DNA of 64,000 nucleotides from Paguma larvata. Lineage: Eukaryota; Chordata; Mammalia; Carnivora; Viverridae. The translations under genes and the position numbers were made by a program. The notes below the pieces were generated by a model that worked only from the letters and a program-made list of their open reading frames with translations, made no database searches and was not told where the DNA came from. Position 1 is the first letter of the stretch; every line of letters begins with the position of its first letter. The stretch is from the NCBI GenBank assembly GCA_030068075.1, contig CM057826.1, positions 98,259,804 through 98,323,803 of the forward strand. The letters run 5' to 3'. Positions 1-11,811 of this stretch are shown one piece after another.

Positions 1-45
1 TTTACACACATACTCTAAGCATTTAGTCATAAGAATTTAGTCACG

Positions 46-258
46 TGGCACCTGGTTGGCTGAGTCGGTTGAGTGTCCGACTTCGGCTCAGGTCATGATC
101 TTGCGGTCCATGGGTTCGAGCCCCACGTCGGGCTCTGTGCTCACAGCTCAGAGCCTGCAGCCTGCTTCGGATTCTGTGTCTCCCTCTCTCTCTGCCCCTC
201 CCCTGCTCATGCTCTGTCTCTCTCTGTCTCAAAAATAAATAAACATTTTTTAAAAAAT
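46..258 (+). mobile_element. CAN SINE (felid), full length
   Basis: tRNA-like head, CT-rich body and A-tail. Flanked by the 10-bp duplication gaatttagtc (33-42 and 259-268). Confidence 0.9.
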
Positions 259-1109
259 TGAATTTAGTCGGCAGTTTGCTTGTCTTACTCATCAGTTTAT
301 GTTGGTGACCGTTTTATTTCTGCTGTTTAGCTAAAATTAGTGACCGTTTACTTCTGCGTTCTCTAGAACTTCTCTGTCACATCATTTTTCACCTTGCCTT
401 CATAGCCAGACTTCTTCAGAGTTCTCTCGAGTTCTCTCCCTTACCCCACCTACCTCTTCAGTCCTGTCAGGTGCACATCTGTCTTCCCCACGCTGCTGAG
501 ATTTTACTGCAGATTGCTACATCAGTGGTCTTTTCTCTGCTTTGCCCTCTCTTAGTTCTCAGCAACATTTTGAGACATCTGTGGACATTTTATACATTTG
601 TGTATAAACTGTGTTCCAAAGTGTAACTTTGAAAACATTTTTTCTCTTGCCTTCAGTGGCACCATACCATCTACTGGTTTTGTGCCTTTCTCCTTGGCTG
701 TCCTTGTATACTCCTTTAATAACTTTTCCTCCTTCTTCTTCTGAATACTCAAGTGGAATTCTTTGTGCCTGGTCCACAGTCCACATTTCTTAATTATAAA
801 TGCTCACTGGGTGACCTTATCTGTACTCCATGACTTAAAATGGCATGTTTGTAGTAGAAGTAGTTCTCAGTTACTGAGCTCTGAATTTCAGACTTATTTA
901 TGCAGCTGCCTCTTTTCCCTCACCACATAGAGGCCTGTTAGGTACATCTGAAACTAACTGCAGCCCGAACAGAACTTCAAGTATCATCCCTTATACCCCT
1001 GTTCCCACAGCCTTTTATGTATGGCAGTAAGGAGTAACACTGGTACAACTAGGAGCCCTAATTTCTCAAGCCACAGACCTGGCATCAACCTTGATTTTCT
1101 CACTTTGTT

Positions 1110-1318
1110 TCATTTTTTTAAATTTTTTTAAATGTTTATTTATTTTAGAGAGAAACAGAGTGTGAAGGGCAAAGAGAGACAGAAACACAACAACCAAAGC
1201 AGGCTCCAGGGTCTGAGCTGTCAGCACAGAGCCCAACGCAGGGCTTGAACCCACAAACCATGAGATCATGACCTGAGCCAAAGTCAAACGCTTAACCAAC
1301 TGAGCCACCCAGGCTCCC
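1110..1318 (-). mobile_element. CAN SINE
   Basis: Poly-T at the left, ACTGAGCCACCCAGG head at the right. Confidence 0.88.
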
Positions 1319-1434
1319 CTGTTTTACCTTTCTACATCCAATATTTAGGAAGGTATTATTGCCTATTTCCCAACAGATCCTGAATCAGTGCACTTTACTT
1401 TGTCTCCACGGCTACTACAGCATTCAAAAATGTT

Positions 1435-2430
1435 ATCGTCTTTTTTAACTGAGATATAATTTATCCTTTAAAAGTGTACATTTTGGTGGTTTTTAAATTA
1501 TATTCACTAAGTTCTACAGTCATCATCACTATTTAATTTCAGAACATATTTATCACTCATTAAGAACCCAACTTGTTGTACTCGTTAAGTACCCAACTTG
1601 TAATATACCCACCTAGCCCCAGGCAGCCTCTAATCTGCTTGTCATTAGTACACATTTGCCTGTTCGGAACATTTCATGTAAGTGGAGTCGTTAAATACGT
1701 GACCTTTTGTGCCTGATTTATTTCATTTACCCTCAGTTTTCCAAGGTTCCTCCATGCTAAAGCAGTGTCAGTACTTCATTTCTTTTTGTTGCTATGAATA
1801 ATGATTCTGTTTTATGGGCAGCACCACATTTTGTTTATCCATTCATCAGTGGATGGACATTTGAGTTGTTTCCTCTTTTTAGCTACAACGAGTACTTTTT
1901 TTTTTTTTTTACAGTGAGTAATTCTTTTACAAACATTTGTGTATAAAATTTTGTATGGACAGAAGTTTCAGTTTTCTTGGGTATATATCTAGGAGTAGAA
2001 TTGCTGGCTGATAAGTTTCGAGGAAGTGGGGAATTTTTTCTAAAATGACTGCACCAATTTACCTTTTACCAGCAATGTACGAGGGTCACTTTTTCTCTAC
2101 ATTCTTGTCAACACTTACTATTGTCTCCCTGTTTGATTATAACCATCTTAATGGGTGTGAAGTGATACCTTATTGTGGGTTGTTGTTTTTACTTTACAGT
2201 GTAATATTGATTTCAGGAACAGACTTATGGTGGTTTTGATTTGCATTTCCCTAATAACTAAATGATGTTAAGCATATTTTCATATGCTTGTTGGCCATTT
2301 GTTATATCTTCTTTGGAGAAATAATCACATATTTTGCCTGTTTCTGTTTTTAGTCAGGCTGTTTATCTCTTTGTTGATGGTTGTAATAGCTCCTTATGTA
2401 ATAGCTATTTATTTAATGTCTGAATAATAG
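1435..2430 (-). mobile_element. Old LINE-1 fragment
   Basis: Antisense of L1 ORF2/3' end; phrases such as TTAATGGGTGTGAAGTGATA and the ATTCATCAGTGGATGGACAT segment. Frames are broken. Confidence 0.7.
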
Positions 2431-2563
2431 GGCATTAATTATCTTTTATCTTTCTGCAGCAGATCCCAACTATTCTTTTGCTTTTAGAATCTTGCATGCC
2501 CCCCTCACCCCAAATCCATCCTCCATATAGCAGTTAGAAGTGATGCTTTAAAATGTAACATAG

Positions 2564-2786
2564 GGGGCGCCCGGGTGGCTCAGTCGGTTAAGCCTCCGAC
2601 TTCAGCTCAGGTCATGATCTCACGGTCTGTGAGTTCGAGCCCCGCGTCGGGCTCTGTGCTGATGGCTCAGAGCCTGGAGCCAGCTTTGGATTCTGTGTCT
2701 CCCTCTCTCTCGCTGCACCTCCCCTGCTCATGCTTTGTCTCTCCTGCCCTTGAAAATAAATAAAACATTAAAAAAAATTAAAAAAT
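2564..2786 (+). mobile_element. CAN SINE, young copy
   Basis: Flanked by the perfect 14-bp duplication aaaatgtaacatag (2550-2563 and 2787-2800). Confidence 0.93.
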
Positions 2787-3474
2787 AAAATGTAACATAG
2801 ATCAGACCTAATTGCACTTAGGTTAAAATCAAAACTTTATCCTGGTTTCAAAGTATTACACGATTGTGTATATTACTGACTTCTCTATCTACATATTATT
2901 CTAGTCTCCTGCATTCTTACAAGCCCGGCCTCTCTTCTGGAAATATGTACCAGGTTTATACCTTCTTCAGGGCCTTTGTACTCCCTGCTCTTTAGGCTGG
3001 AAACTCATAACCCAGATTTCACTTGTCTAGCTTCTTGTCTTTCAGAACTCAACTGTAATTTCACTCTCCCAGTTTAATCCAGAAGTGATATGCTCACATG
3101 CTCTGTGTGGCATTTATGAAACCTGATTTTCCTTACCTTTTATCTCTCTCTCCTATAGAATGTAAGTTCCATGAGAGCAAGGACCTTGTCTATAACTCTT
3201 GGCTCTCTAGCATCTAGGATAGTGCCTGGTTCCTATTCATTCCCGTTCAGAATAAGTTCATGGTTTGCTGAATGTTGAACATTAACGGGTTTTTCCTCTG
3301 ATAATTAGATAACCATTTTTATATATAAAGCTTCTTGTAGATTATTTCCTTTTAATATTGGAAGTACTGTTAATGGGTCAAAAAGTATAAACATTTTAAT
3401 ACCTTTTGATACTGCTGACTGACTTTCCACAATTCTTATTTCCATTGTATTGCCTCTTAAAAACATCTATTTGA

Positions 3475-3690
3475 GGGGCACCTGAGTGGCTTAGTTGGTT
3501 AAGCATCTGACTTCAGCACAGGTCATGCATGATCTCACGGTTCATGAATTCAAGCCCCTCATCGGGCTCTGTACCGACAGCTCAGAGCCTGGAGATTGCT
3601 TCCGATTCTGTGTCGCCCCCTCTCTCTGCCCTTCCTCCGCTCATACGTCTCTCTCTTTCTCTCAATAAATAAACATTTAAAAAAAGAAAG
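3475..3690 (+). mobile_element. CAN SINE
   Basis: Head ggggcacctgagtggcttag; A-rich end near 3690. Confidence 0.88.
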
Positions 3691-4774
3691 AAGAAAACAT
3701 TTATTTTACCACAGCCTTAAATAGTTATGGACCTGAGTTTCTATTTTGATAGTTCTAACATCCATGAAGAATAGGAACATACTAATGTTTTGAATATATT
3801 TAATTTGAAGAATGACCTGGATGAAAGTTAGACTTGGTTTGTATTTATAAGTACTACTATTACATGTACCTGATGGTACTATGTTACTAAAACCTAGAAG
3901 ATTTGCACTGGACTTTTAACTGTGGTCATGACTGTCAAGTTACAGATGTTTCCGTTTCATTCATGAGTTCAAGCTGCAGTTTTGAGAAAGCAGCCTTGTC
4001 CAGAATTCTGTGCCTCAAATTCAGGGCCAGCTATGACTCACTTGTTCCTGAGAACAAGATCTTTACTTTTTGGGATATTATTTGTATATCTGTATTTAAT
4101 ACAATGTAAACATACATTTACATTCAAAAGTGCAAAGAAATTGTAGGTTCCTGGATCTTGTATTTTTTGTCTTTTGAAATTGTTACCATTAAAAAGAAGC
4201 CACTCCTCATTGTCAGGTTTCTTAACAGCTTAAGTATGTTTGAGCCACCATTGCCTTCATCTAGCATTTCTTAACCATTGCTTCACAGAAACACGAGCTG
4301 GACAACTTTTCTGTTAGCAGCCTGTTCCCATAACAGTAGCTAGATAGAAATTGGGTCCAGCTCTTAACCTCTAGAAATCTAAGCAAAATGCAAACGACAG
4401 AAGAGTAGTGTTCTTAGAATAATATAAAATAGCCCATAACTTTGGTTCTTATTAAAAACAAGTCACTTTTAATACATCTTATGGCCTCCAAGATATAGAT
4501 TAATAATGAAGTAAAAAATTAGTATATATATAAGGGAAGATAAAAGATGTGGAAGCCAGAGGAGACAAATAGGACATTTGGGTTAGGTCTGACCAGGAAA
4601 AACAATAAATATTTGAATATTGACCTTTTTTTTTTTTAACTTCTAAAATATGTATTCTTTAGTATGTAGTGATCTTTAAAGTTTTTATTTTAATAAATGA
4701 GTGTGACACAGTGTATATTTTACTTGACAAAATTAAGGTATAAGCTCAGGAACATCACTGGACATAGTGAAAGA

Positions 4775-4937
4775 AGAAAATTTCTTTTTTTATTTTTTAA
4801 CTCTTTTTAACATTCATTTTTGAGAGAGAGACAGACAGAGAGAGAAAGAGAGACAGAGCATGAGTGGGAGAAGACCATGAGATCATGACCTGAGCTAACA
4901 TCCGACGCCTAACCGACTGAGCCACCCAGGCTCACCT
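4775..4937 (-). mobile_element. CAN SINE, internally deleted
   Basis: Poly-T/GA-rich end runs directly to the GAGATCATGACCTGAGC head; the central part is missing. Confidence 0.8.
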
Positions 4938-4989
4938 AAAGAAGTTTCTTAATTACACCCTAATAATTGTTTACCTTAGGGACACTTAA

Positions 4990-5145
4990 AGTTGTTACTT
5001 ATTTTTGAGCGCGCACGAGCAGGGGAGAGGCAGAGAGAGAATGTGACAGAGGATCCGAAGTGGGCCCCACGCTGACAGTAGGATGCCAGATGTGGGGCTC
5101 GAACCCAAGACCGACGTCCAACCTACCGAGCCATCCAGGTGCTCC
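4990..5145 (-). mobile_element. CAN SINE, diverged
   Basis: Ends GAGCCATCCAGGTGCTCC; lies about 160 bp upstream of SMN exon 7. Confidence 0.78.
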
Positions 5146-5307
5146 TCTTTAGGATCCCTTTTAAAGCACGTTTGAAAGCCATCAACTTGTTTTCTGATAT
5201 TTTGTTAAATAGAATTAGTAAAATATCTTACATGAAACAAAGTGTTTATTCACATCTGTATAAAATGTGCATGCTAGTTCTTAAAATTTCTTTCTGTTTT
5301 CTTACAG

Positions 5308-5358
5308 GGTTTCAAACAAAACCAAAAAGAAGGAAGGTGCTCACATTTCAATTAAGAA
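5308..5358 (+). CDS. SMN1: SMN last coding exon (exon 7 equivalent)
   Basis: A 51-nt exon with a strong acceptor (tttcttacag) and donor (gtaagt). Read from its first base it gives GFKQNQKEGRCSHFN and then TAA at 5353-5355, against a human C-terminus ending GFRQNQKEGRCSHSLN. SMN is the scaffold of the Gemin complex that loads Sm proteins onto snRNAs; this exon supplies the end of the self-association/localisation tail, and the QNQKE motif is kept. The exon is 3 nt shorter than the human 54-nt exon. Position 6 is C, as in human SMN1 and unlike SMN2. The purine-rich AAAGAAGGAAGG stretch that binds Tra2-beta in human is intact. Exon 6 was looked for to the left and not found, so intron 6 exceeds 5.3 kb and the rest of the gene is outside the window. 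Confidence 0.93.
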
Positions 5359-5382
5359 GTAAGTCTACTGTCATTATAACAG
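5359..5382 (+). promoter_or_regulatory. SMN intron 7 donor and ISS-N1-equivalent segment
   Basis: The donor is gtaagtct, as in human. Intron positions 10-24 (5368-5382) correspond to the human splicing silencer ISS-N1. From memory about 10 of 15 bases match; the first hnRNP A1-like motif (human CAGCAT) reads TGTCAT here. Function as a silencer in this species is therefore doubtful. Confidence 0.55.
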
Positions 5383-5766
5383 TGAGTCTTTTGTATGAAT
5401 TTCACAGTTTGTGAAAAACATATCTTTAAAAATGGAAATGTTAAAAACCTGAAAAGCTAATGTAAAACTATTAAATACATTTTTAATTATTTTTTAATTC
5501 AAGTACAGTTAACATTGTTCTCTTAGTTTCAGGTGTACAACACAACGATTCAGCACTTTTACACACTGCTCAGTGCTCATCACAACAGTACTCCTAATCC
5601 TCTTTCCCCATTTCACCTGTCCCGCCACCTACCTCCCCTCTCTCAAGTTTGCTCTGTATATTTAAGACTATTTTTTGTTTATTTCTTTTTTAATTTGATC
5701 CTTTGTTTTCTTTCTTAATTGTGTATGAGTGAAATCCTATTCTTTTTTTATTGCTGAGGAATATTC

Positions 5767-5785
5767 GTGTGTGTGTGTGTGTGTA
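5767..5785. repeat. (TG)n microsatellite
   Basis: About nine TG units inside the LINE-1. Confidence 0.9.
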
Positions 5786-6835
5786 AACACTGCATCTTTA
5801 TCCATTCATCTGTCCATGGACACTTGGGTTGCTTCCATATCCTGACTATTGTAAATAAAGCTGCAGTAAATACAGGGATGCATGTATCTTTTTAAATTGT
5901 TTTTTTCATTTTCTTTGGGTAAACATCTAGTAGTGGAATTACTGGACCTTACGGTAATGCCATTTTTAATTTTTTGAGGAATGTCCATACTGGTTCCTAC
6001 AGTGGGTGCACAGTTTGCATTACCACCTACAGTGGTTCCTTTTTCTCTACATTCTCGCCAGTACTTAACAATTTCTTGTGTTTTTGATTTTAGCCTTTCT
6101 GTCTGATGTGAGGTGTATCTCATTCTGGTTTTGAGATGCATTTCCCTGATGATGAGTGATGTTGAGCATCTTTTCATGTGTCTGTTGAACATCTGTATGT
6201 CTTCTTTGAAAAAATATGTATTCATGTCTTCTTCTCATTGTTCAGTGGGAGTGTTTAACTTTTTGATGTCAAGTTGTACATATTCTTTGTGTATTTTGGA
6301 TATTAAGCCCTTATCAGATACATCATTTGCAAATATCTTCTTCCATTTGATAGGTTCCATTTTTCTTGGTTTCTTTCATTGTGCAGAAACTTTCTATTTT
6401 GGCATAATCCCAATAGTTTATTTTTGTTATTATTTCCTTTACCAGAGGTTACATATCTAGAAAAATGTTTCTACAGCTAATGTCAAAATAATTACTGCCT
6501 ATGTTTTCTTCTAGGAATTTTATGGTTTCTGGTCTGATATTTAGGTGTTTAATACATTTTTAGTTTATTTTTGTTTATAACGTACGAAAGTGGTCCAGTT
6601 CATTCTTTTATATGTAGCTGTCCAGTTTTCCCAGCACCATTTGTTGAAGACACTGGATTTTTCCCTTTGTGTATTCTTGCCTCCTTTGTTGGAGATTAAT
6701 TACCATATAAGCATGACTTTAATTCTGGGCTCTCAGTTCTCTTCCACTTACCTGTGTGTCTGATTTTGTGCTAGTCCAATAAAAATACTGTTTGGATCAG
6801 TACAGCTTTGTAATATATTTTGAAATCTGAGATTG

Positions 6836-7037
6836 GGGGCGCCTGGGTGGCTCAGTCGGTCGAGCGTCCGACTTCAGCTCAGGTCATGATCTCGCGGTCT
6901 GTGAGTTCGAGTCCCGCGTCGGGCTCTGTGCTGACAGCTCAGAGCCTGGAGCCTGTTTCACATTCTGTGTCTCCCTCTCTCTCTGCCCCTCCCCCCTCAT
7001 GCTCTGTCTCTCTCTGTCTCAAAAATAAATAAACATT

Positions 7038-7070
<33 letters not shown>

Positions 7071-7071
7071 A
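6836..7071 (+). mobile_element. CAN SINE inserted in LINE-1
   Basis: 14-bp duplication gaaatctgagattg on both sides; tail expanded as (AAATAAA)n. Confidence 0.93.
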
Positions 7072-7664
7072 GAAATCTGAGATTGTGATACCCCTAGTTT
7101 GTTTCATCTTTTTCAAGATTGGTTTGGCTATTCCAAGTCTTTTGTGGTTCTATCTAAACTTTAGGATTATTCTAGTTCTGTGAAAAATGTTGTTTTTTTT
7201 GATAGGGATCATTAAATTTGTAGATTACTTTGGATAGTATAGACATTTTATTTTATTTTATTTTTTAAACTTTTTTCAAATTGGTTTCCATACAACACCC
7301 AGTGAGTATGGACATTTTAATTATATTAACTCTTCCATTCCATGAGCATGGAATATCTTTCTGTTTGTGTTATCTTCAATTTTTTTTCATTAGTGCCTTA
7401 TAGTTTTTGGGTGCACAGGTCTGTAAAGTCCGTAGTTAATTTCATGTCTAGATATTTTATTGGTTTTGGTGCAGTTGTGAATGGGATTGTTTGCTTAATT
7501 TCTCTCTCTACTAGCTCATTATTAGTGTATAGAAATGCAACAGATTATGTATCCTGTGACTTCACTGAATTCATTTATCAGTTTTAGTCGTTTTTTTAGT
7601 GCAGTCTTTAGGGTTTTCTACATATAGTAGAAAACTTGTAATTCACACTGGATCATAAATCAAA

Positions 7665-7735
7665 AGATTCTCTTTCTCTCCCCCTCTCTCTGCCCCTTCC
7701 CCCAAAAATAAATGAATAAACTTAAAAAAAATGAT
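7665..7735 (+). mobile_element. CAN SINE 3' fragment
   Basis: Only the CT-rich body and AATAAATGAATAAAC tail. Confidence 0.6.
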
Positions 7736-8001
7736 TTAGGAAAATATGTGTGTGCATGAAGCATATATGGCTGTTGAGTATGTGATGTGCACATGGATGT
7801 TTATTGTACTAGTTTTTCTATTTTGAAAAGTACATAAGAAAAATGTTTACTATTCATAAAGCTGTGTGTCTATCATTGTATTCCTTTTTCATGTATTATT
7901 TTACACTTTTCATATTCATCTATGTTTGATACAGATGCTATCATAGCATTTTGTCCACATATGTGTATCCTCACTTAACATCACATTTATTTTTAATTAT
8001 T

Positions 8002-8206
8002 TTTCTTTATGTTTTATTTATTTTTTGAGCAAGAGAGAGCACGAATCAGGGAAGGGCAGAGAGAGAGGGAGACACAGAATTCAAAACAGACTCCAGGCTC
8101 TGAGCTGTCAGCACAGAGCCCGATGGAGGGCTCGAACCCACAAAACCACAAGATCATGACCTGAGCCAAAGTCGATGCTCAACTGACTGAGCCACTCAGA
8201 TGCCCT
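8002..8206 (-). mobile_element. CAN SINE
   Basis: Right end GACTGAGCCACTCAGATGCCC. Confidence 0.88.
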
Positions 8207-8784
8207 TTTGCCTTTTTCATAACAGTGTAAATCCTCTTAAGACTTTTTTTTGGTTAGTGAAAACATTTGTTGCTATTTTAAGTCTCTGGTAAAAAGCAGA
8301 GTGGCCTAAAGCTTTCAAAAAGCATGGGAATCCTTGTATTCTATTATTCTTTTAATTTTATTTTAAAAGACTACATTATTGCTTGTTATATAGAGCAATC
8401 TGATAGGAAAATATATTTAAATGAAGAAAGTAAGATGCAGAAATGTGTTATGCTACCTGCCATTTATGTAAATACACGTTTGCATACATGTCTTTGTGTG
8501 AATTGATGGTCACCTAAGGACTATACTCAAGTCATCTCTGAAGAGGGACTAGAATGTAAGGGAGATTTGACAGAACACATCCTTCATTTTTGTTTTGTTG
8601 TGTTGTGCTCTGTACATTTATTGACAGTAAAAGTAAAATATCATTGAAATAGATCTGATGTTTCATGATTACTCCTTCCAACTCTTTAAATTTTCATTTT
8701 TATAGGTGATTCATACAGTGTTCTTTAACAGGTAAGTGCTTTTTCCTCAGAATTTTTTGGAGAATCCTCAGTGCCAGTATATAA

Positions 8785-8995
8785 AAAAACTTTTTTTTTT
8801 TTTTAACATTTATTTATTTTTGAGACATAGAGTAAGCAGAAGGGCAGAGAGAGAGGGAGACACAGAATCCGAAGCAGGCTCCAGGCTCTGAGCCATCAGC
8901 ACAGAGCCCGACGCGGGGCTCGAACTCACAGACCGCGAGATCATGACCTGAGCCGAAGTCGGCCGCTTAACCAACTGAGCCACCCAAGCGCCCCA
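8785..8995 (-). mobile_element. CAN SINE
   Basis: Well preserved; right end CTGAGCCACCCAAGCGCCCC. Confidence 0.92.
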
Positions 8996-8999
8996 AGAA

Positions 9000-10170
9000 A
9001 ACTTTTTTTAAAGTTGCATGATACTTTTATGTATAGATATGTACTAATCGAGCTCTTATGGATGGAATTTTAGAATGTTCCCAGTTGTTTGCTATTTAAT
9101 GCTACGGTTCATATTCTTTTACATAATTCTTTTTGTAGATGTATGAACACTTCTTTAGAATTATCTAAATAGAATCTAGAATTCTAATCTGGATTTAGAT
9201 TCTAAAATTAGAACCGATAGATTAAAGAGGACATACATCTATAATTTTAATAGATTTTTGCCATGTTGCTTCTCGGTAGAAACTATATTAATTTATATTC
9301 TCACCAACAAAGTTTGAGAGCTCTTGTTTCCCACATTCTTACTCAGTAATGTATGAAACGTTTGGATCATTGACAGTCTAATAGTTAGAAATAGTTATCT
9401 AATTGCATTTACAATTTTTTTAAATTTTATTGTAAAGTTCATCTTTTTGTGTATTTAAGAGCTTTGGCATCTTTACTGAAAACTGTGACTATCACCTTAG
9501 CCCACTTTTTAACTGGGATTTATGTTTCTCCTTTTTGTTTTGCAAGAATTCTTCATGGAAGCCATCCCTCTGTGATAGGAGTTGCAAATACTTATTTTCT
9601 AGTTTATCATTTATTTGACCTTGCTTTTGGTGGTAGTGGTTAGTCATTTTGACAGAAATGTTTGCTTTCCTCTATCTATATGATTAGTTTTCCTTTATCG
9701 TTTGAAATATTTGTGTTTACTTTAAATTCTTGTTTTTCATACTTTATCTACAGTCAATTCTTATTATTCACAGATTATGTATTTGCAAATTGGCCAGCTT
9801 GCCAAAATTTATCTATCATGCCCAAGTTAAATACAGTGCATTCGCCATCATTCACGGACAAGCGCAGAGTGGCAAAAAATTTGAGTCCTCTGACACAGAC
9901 ACTCTCAGCTGAGGTTGAGCAGGGCTCTGTCTTCATGTGTAATCTCCTGCTCTAAACAAGCATTCTTTGCACAGTCTTTTTAGTGCCACATTATTCACGT
10001 TTCTGTGCCTTTTGATTTCACTCTTTTAAGTGGACACCAAACATTGTGCTTTGTGTCCCCAAGTGCAAGAAGCCTGTGATGTGCCTTACAGGGAAAATAT
10101 ATGTTAGATAAGCTCCATTCAGGCATCACTTAGTACCATTGGCTGTAATTTCAGTGTTAAGAAATCATTA
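9000..10170. other. AT-rich intergenic sequence
   Basis: No gene recognised. Parts resemble old L1 antisense sequence; ORFs here are short and unsupported. Confidence 0.4.
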
Positions 10171-10174
10171 ACGT

Positions 10175-10280
10175 ATTAGGAGAGCGTGGCTGGCTCAGGC
10201 AGTAGAGCATGTGACTCTTGATCTCCTGGTCGTGAGTTTGAGCCCCATGTTGAGCGCAGAGATTACTTTAAAAAAAAGAT
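10175..10280 (+). mobile_element. Short CAN SINE variant (tRNA-like part only)
   Basis: Head then AGAGATTACTTTAAAAAAAAG; lacks the CT-rich body. Confidence 0.75.
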
Positions 10281-10477
10281 GTCACCGGTAACATCAATAT
10301 ATATCAAGTAACATGTCTTCCATCCGAAACACACATTTTAAAAGGTTAGGTACTGGTCAGTTAATAAGAATGTAACCAGAGGCTTGCATGAACCTAGCCC
10401 TGTATTTCTTCTAGGCGCATTCACAAATTTATTGTTTTTAGTGAGTTTTTATTTTATTTTACATTAAATAACAGTGT

Positions 10478-10680
10478 TTTTATGTTTGTTTACTTATTAT
10501 TTGAGAGACAGAGAGAGATTGGGAGGGGCAGAGGAAAAGGGAGAGAGGGAGAATCCCAGGCAGATTCCACACTGTCAGCTCAGAGCCTGACACAGGGCTC
10601 TAATTCACAAACCCCGAGATCATGACCTGAGCCAAAACCAAGAGCCAGACACTTAACTGACTGAGCCACCCAGGCACCCC
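10478..10680 (-). mobile_element. CAN SINE
   Basis: Ends GAGCCACCCAGGCACCCC. Confidence 0.9.
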
Positions 10681-10824
10681 TCAGCTTACATAGAATAAAG
10701 AGATAGTGAAAATAACTTTGTTAGCAATTTCATTGAGAATTCATATACAGCAAACTCAAGTTTTTACTCCATCTTTATCCAGTATTTAATTCATGTGCGT
10801 ATATGTCTGTACCTAAAGTGGATT

Positions 10825-11018
10825 ACGCTTTATTTATTTATTTTTTTGAGAGAGAGCAGGGGAGGAGCAAAGAGAGAAGAAAGAGAGAGAATCCCAAGTA
10901 GACTCTGCGCTATCTGCGCAGAGCCCAATGGGGGCTTCAATCTCACCAACCATGACATCATAACCTGACTCAAGACCAAGAGTCAGATGCCCAACTGACT
11001 GAGGCATCCAGACTTCCT
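10825..11018 (-). mobile_element. CAN SINE, diverged
   Basis: Carries a CAAGACCAAGAGTCAGA head variant. Confidence 0.82.
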
Positions 11019-11033
11019 AAAATGGATAACATT

Positions 11034-11226
11034 CTTTTTTTTTTTTTTTTTATCTTTATTTATCTTTGAGAGAGAGAGCTCTAGTGGTGTAGGGGCAGAG
11101 AGAGAGACACAGAATCCAAAGCAAGATCCAGGCTCTGAACTGTCAGCATAGAATCTGACAAGGGGCTCAAACCCACAAACTGAGCTGAAGTTGGACACTT
11201 GAGCAACTGAGCCACCTGAGTGCCCA
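11034..11226 (-). mobile_element. CAN SINE
   Basis: Poly-T of 20 or more at the left; abuts the previous element in the same orientation. Confidence 0.87.
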
Positions 11227-11387
11227 AGTGGATAACATTGTTTAGATGCAGCTAACTTTTCATTAGTTGGTATGCATGAACCTGAATATATTTATCTTAT
11301 ACCGATTCTAGATTTTAAATACATTTTTACTATGTTCTAGTTTATCATTACTTTGATTTTCATGGATTTCTTAAAAGCACGATACTT

Positions 11388-11552
11388 TGGGGGCTCCAGA
11401 TAAGTCAGTCAGTTGAGCGTCCTAGTGTTGATCTCAGCCTAAGATATGATCTTACGTTTCCTAAGATTGAGCCCCACATCAGGCTCTGCACTGACAGTGT
11501 GGAGCCTGCTTGGGATATTTTCTCTCTCTCTCTCTCTCTCTGTCTCAATAAA
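11388..11552 (+). mobile_element. CAN SINE with (CT)n expansion
   Basis: Diverged head; pure CT run at about 11519-11540. Confidence 0.78.
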
Positions 11553-11811
11553 CTTAATTCTGTTAGGACAGATCAAGTACCAATGCTCCTTAAATTTTTA
11601 ATCTCTAACATTTACTCTTCCAAATGAATATAACAATTTGTCTGATTACTTAACTATCCCATAAAGATTGAATTTAGTATTGCATGAAGTTTATATTAGC
11701 ATATTTTTATTCTAGTTTTATTTACCATGATGAGTGTATTGCTTTCTTTTTATTTATAAGAAGTTTTTTAATTGCATAATTATATCTTGACCTTTTTCCC
11801 CCCAAATTCAG

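Larger units (their letters stand above)
5478..7645 (-). mobile_element. LINE-1, 5'-truncated, inside SMN intron 7
   Basis: Antisense L1: the minus strand shows the ORF2 C-terminal part with many stops (a remnant containing [15 protein letters not shown] at about 6130-6190) and the 3' end near 5480. A SINE interrupts it at 6836-7071. Sequence left of 5478 still resembles human SMN intron 7, so the insertion point lies within about 130 bp of exon 7. Confidence 0.8.

Noticed and set aside
46..120. tRNA-like A and B boxes (GGTTCGAGCC) at many sites
   Set aside because: They belong to SINE heads derived from a tRNA, not to tRNA genes; no cloverleaf with a proper 3' end was seen.
2575..2763. Frames reading like [20 protein letters not shown], seen at many places on both strands
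   Set aside because: They are translations of the CAN SINE head and body; the same peptide recurs at dozens of SINE copies.
5806..6225. 139-codon minus-strand frame
   Set aside because: Decayed LINE-1 ORF2 sequence, not a host gene.
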